Below, piece by piece: positions 3,873-5,134 of a stretch of 5,134 nucleotides of DNA. Under the pieces are notes generated by a model. The model had not been told where the DNA came from. It saw only the letters and a program-made list of their open reading frames with translations, and did no database searches. The stretch's first letter is position 1. Every line of letters begins with the position of its first letter. Location of the stretch: contig JAUICS010000138.1 of assembly GCA_030427765.1 (NCBI GenBank), forward strand, positions 1 to 5,134. Reading direction: 5' to 3'. A program made the position numbers and the translations under genes. The DNA is from Alphaproteobacteria bacterium. Its GTDB lineage: Bacteria > Pseudomonadota > Alphaproteobacteria > Micavibrionales > Micavibrionaceae.

Positions 3873-5134
3873 ATCGCTTTTTCCATATATTTTGACATTG
3901 CGCGGGCAAAGCGTGTTGGGTCCGGTATCGGGTCGCCCTGCATAATCTTTGCCTGATCGAGCAATAGATAGGCAATGTCATTTGCCTCCCCATCATCAAT
4001 GTTTTTTGCATCAAGTGAGGATGCAATTTTTTTGATAAGGGAATGTCCTGCATTAATCTCCAAAATACGTTTTGATACCGGATCGTATTTTTGCTGAATC
4101 CGCAAAACTTTTTCCATGTGCAAATCGGCATCGTTTTCACCTGCAATCAAACATACCGGCGATTCCGTCAGGCGTTTTGAAACGCGCACCTGCCCGACAT
4201 CGTCTTTGAGTGTCTCTGCCATTTTGGCAATAAGGGCATCAATCTCTTTTGACGGTTTTTCATCTTTCTTTTTCTTCGACTTTTTATCGCCGGATTTATC
4301 GTCCTTATCGTCACCATCCTCATCATAAACGGATAAATCAACATCACCCTTTGTGATGGAACGGAACGGCTTGCCCTTATACTCCGATACTTGCTGAATC
4401 CAGAACTCGTCAATCGTATCGGTCAGAAGCAAGACCTCAAGCCCGCGTGCCTTGAACCCTTCAAGCTGCGGACTATTGATAAGGGTGTCGAGTTTTTCGC
4501 CAGAGATGTAATAAATCTCTTCCTGCTTATCCTTCATACGCTCAATGTAATCGGCAAGGGATGAGTAATTGTCACCGTTGTCGTGGGTGGAGAAGAAACG
4601 GCAAACCTTAAAGATATCCGGGCGTAATTCCACCGCGTCATATAGCCCTTCTTTCAGAACCGAACCGAACTGGCCCCAGAATGTTTTGAATGCGGCCTCA
4701 TCATCACGGGACAGTTTATCAAGGTCGGATAGAATCCGTTTGGCAACACCCTTTTTAATCTTACTGATAACCGGATTATGCTGCAGCATTTCACGGCTGA
4801 TATTCAGCGGTAAATCTTCACTATCGATCACACCGCGAAGGAAACGCAGCCAAGGGTAAACAAGTCCCTCACAATCATCCGTGATAAACACCCGCTTCAC
4901 GTAAAGACGCACGGCGTTTTTCCGTGACGGGTCGAACAAGTCCCACGGGCGCATAGACGGGATGAACAGCAGACCGGAATATTGAATAATCCCCTCCGCA
5001 CGCCAATGCGCGGTCATGACCGGACTGTCGATCGCGATACCGTGGCTGATGTGCCGGAAGAATTCTTCATATTGCTCGTCCGTAACTTCATTCTTTGAAC
5101 GCGTCCAAAGGGCGGAGGCTTTGTTGATTGGCTC
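3869..5134 (-). CDS. htpG: Molecular chaperone HtpG (bacterial Hsp90), 5' end beyond the window
   Basis: HtpG is an ATP-driven, homodimeric cytosolic chaperone. The visible 421 residues are the middle and C-terminal dimerisation domains. The frame stays open to the window edge, and its first residues (EPINKASALWTRSKNEVTDE) match the start of the middle domain, so about 200 residues of N-terminal ATPase are missing, given a usual length near 620-630. Recognisable blocks are PWDLFDPSRKNAVRLYVKRVFI, LPLNISREMLQ with the Arg (codon 4793-4795) matching E. coli Arg336 that senses the ATP gamma-phosphate, FWGQFGSVLKEG, QEEIYYISGE, LEVLLLTDTIDEF and RVSKRLTESP. The protein ends in YMEKAI without the MEEVD tail, as usual for bacteria. 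An Asp/Lys-rich linker at 4247-4327 (8 Asp, 2 Glu and 10 Lys in 27 residues) joins the middle and C-terminal domains. The Met at 5015-5017 is internal, not the start. The promoter is not in view. Confidence 0.97.
   Translation of the reverse strand, partial: EPINKASALWTRSKNEVTDEQYEEFFRHISHGIAIDSPVMTAHWRAEGIIQYSGLLFIPSMRPWDLFDPSRKNAVRLYVKRVFITDDCEGLVYPWLRFLRGVIDSEDLPLNISREMLQHNPVISKIKKGVAKRILSDLDKLSRDDEAAFKTFWGQFGSVLKEGLYDAVELRPDIFKVCRFFSTHDNGDNYSSLADYIERMKDKQEEIYYISGEKLDTLINSPQLEGFKARGLEVLLLTDTIDEFWIQQVSEYKGKPFRSITKGDVDLSVYDEDGDDKDDKSGDKKSKKKKDEKPSKEIDALIAKMAETLKDDVGQVRVSKRLTESPVCLIAGENDADLHMEKVLRIQQKYDPVSKRILEINAGHSLIKKIASSLDAKNIDDGEANDIAYLLLDQAKIMQGDPIPDPTRFARAMSKYMEKAI

Noticed and set aside
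3865..4859. Alternate-frame ORFs on both strands within htpG
   Set aside because: All are shadows of the continuous HtpG frame. Their Ser/Pro/Arg-rich or Lys/Arg-rich products reflect the codon pattern of htpG, including its charged linker.
5015..5017. Met at 5017 as the htpG start
   Set aside because: The frame continues upstream to the window edge through 39 codons that match the HtpG middle domain, so the gene is truncated by the window.

Overview
The window looks like a chromosomal segment of an alphaproteobacterium of moderate GC content. The main clue is a full-length glycine/succinyl-CoA type 5-aminolevulinate synthase (the ALAS route to heme, typical of Alphaproteobacteria). A zincin-like protein whose body matches the alphaproteobacterial form of that family supports this. 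I cannot name the genus. No tRNA, rRNA, CRISPR array, transposase, phage gene or recognisable defence system is visible. The content is mostly housekeeping.

Layout, left to right. Bases 1-93 are a leader holding a five-codon mini-ORF with a strong ribosome binding site. Next comes dgkA (diacylglycerol kinase, 94-486, +), then a small Ser/Thr-rich, cysteine-free protein of unknown function (563-844, +) with a very strong ribosome binding site. Bases 845-1125 carry a strong intrinsic terminator (951-993) with a promoter-like sequence about 75 bp upstream of it. This is either a long 3' UTR or a short untranslated RNA. The leader of hemA follows, with a small dyad, then hemA (1126-2352, +).

Between hemA and the convergent pterin carbinolamine dehydratase gene (phhB-like, 2540-2830, -) lies a composite palindromic element of about 150 bp (2369-2520) made of three hairpins, resembling dispersed REP/RPE-type repeats. 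phhB is divergent from a two-gene unit. The first gene of that unit is a minizincin-family protein (2908-3354, +) in which both histidines of the HExxH zinc site are glutamine. The second, starting 2 nt after the first ends, is an AT-rich two-helix membrane protein (3357-3872, +). The 77-bp divergent gap holds a perfect 9+9 bp inverted repeat (2855-2877) and a second perfect 6+6 bp repeat at the Shine-Dalgarno region of the zincin-like gene.

The right end is the 3' two thirds of htpG (bacterial Hsp90) on the minus strand. It runs off the window edge, and its stop codon overlaps the stop of the membrane protein gene.

The genes do not form a single pathway: membrane lipid recycling, tetrapyrrole synthesis, pterin recycling and protein folding sit side by side. 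The most notable points are the inactivated zinc site in an otherwise recognisable zincin protein, the symmetric operator-like site next to it, the possible small RNA at 909-993, and the palindromic element after hemA.
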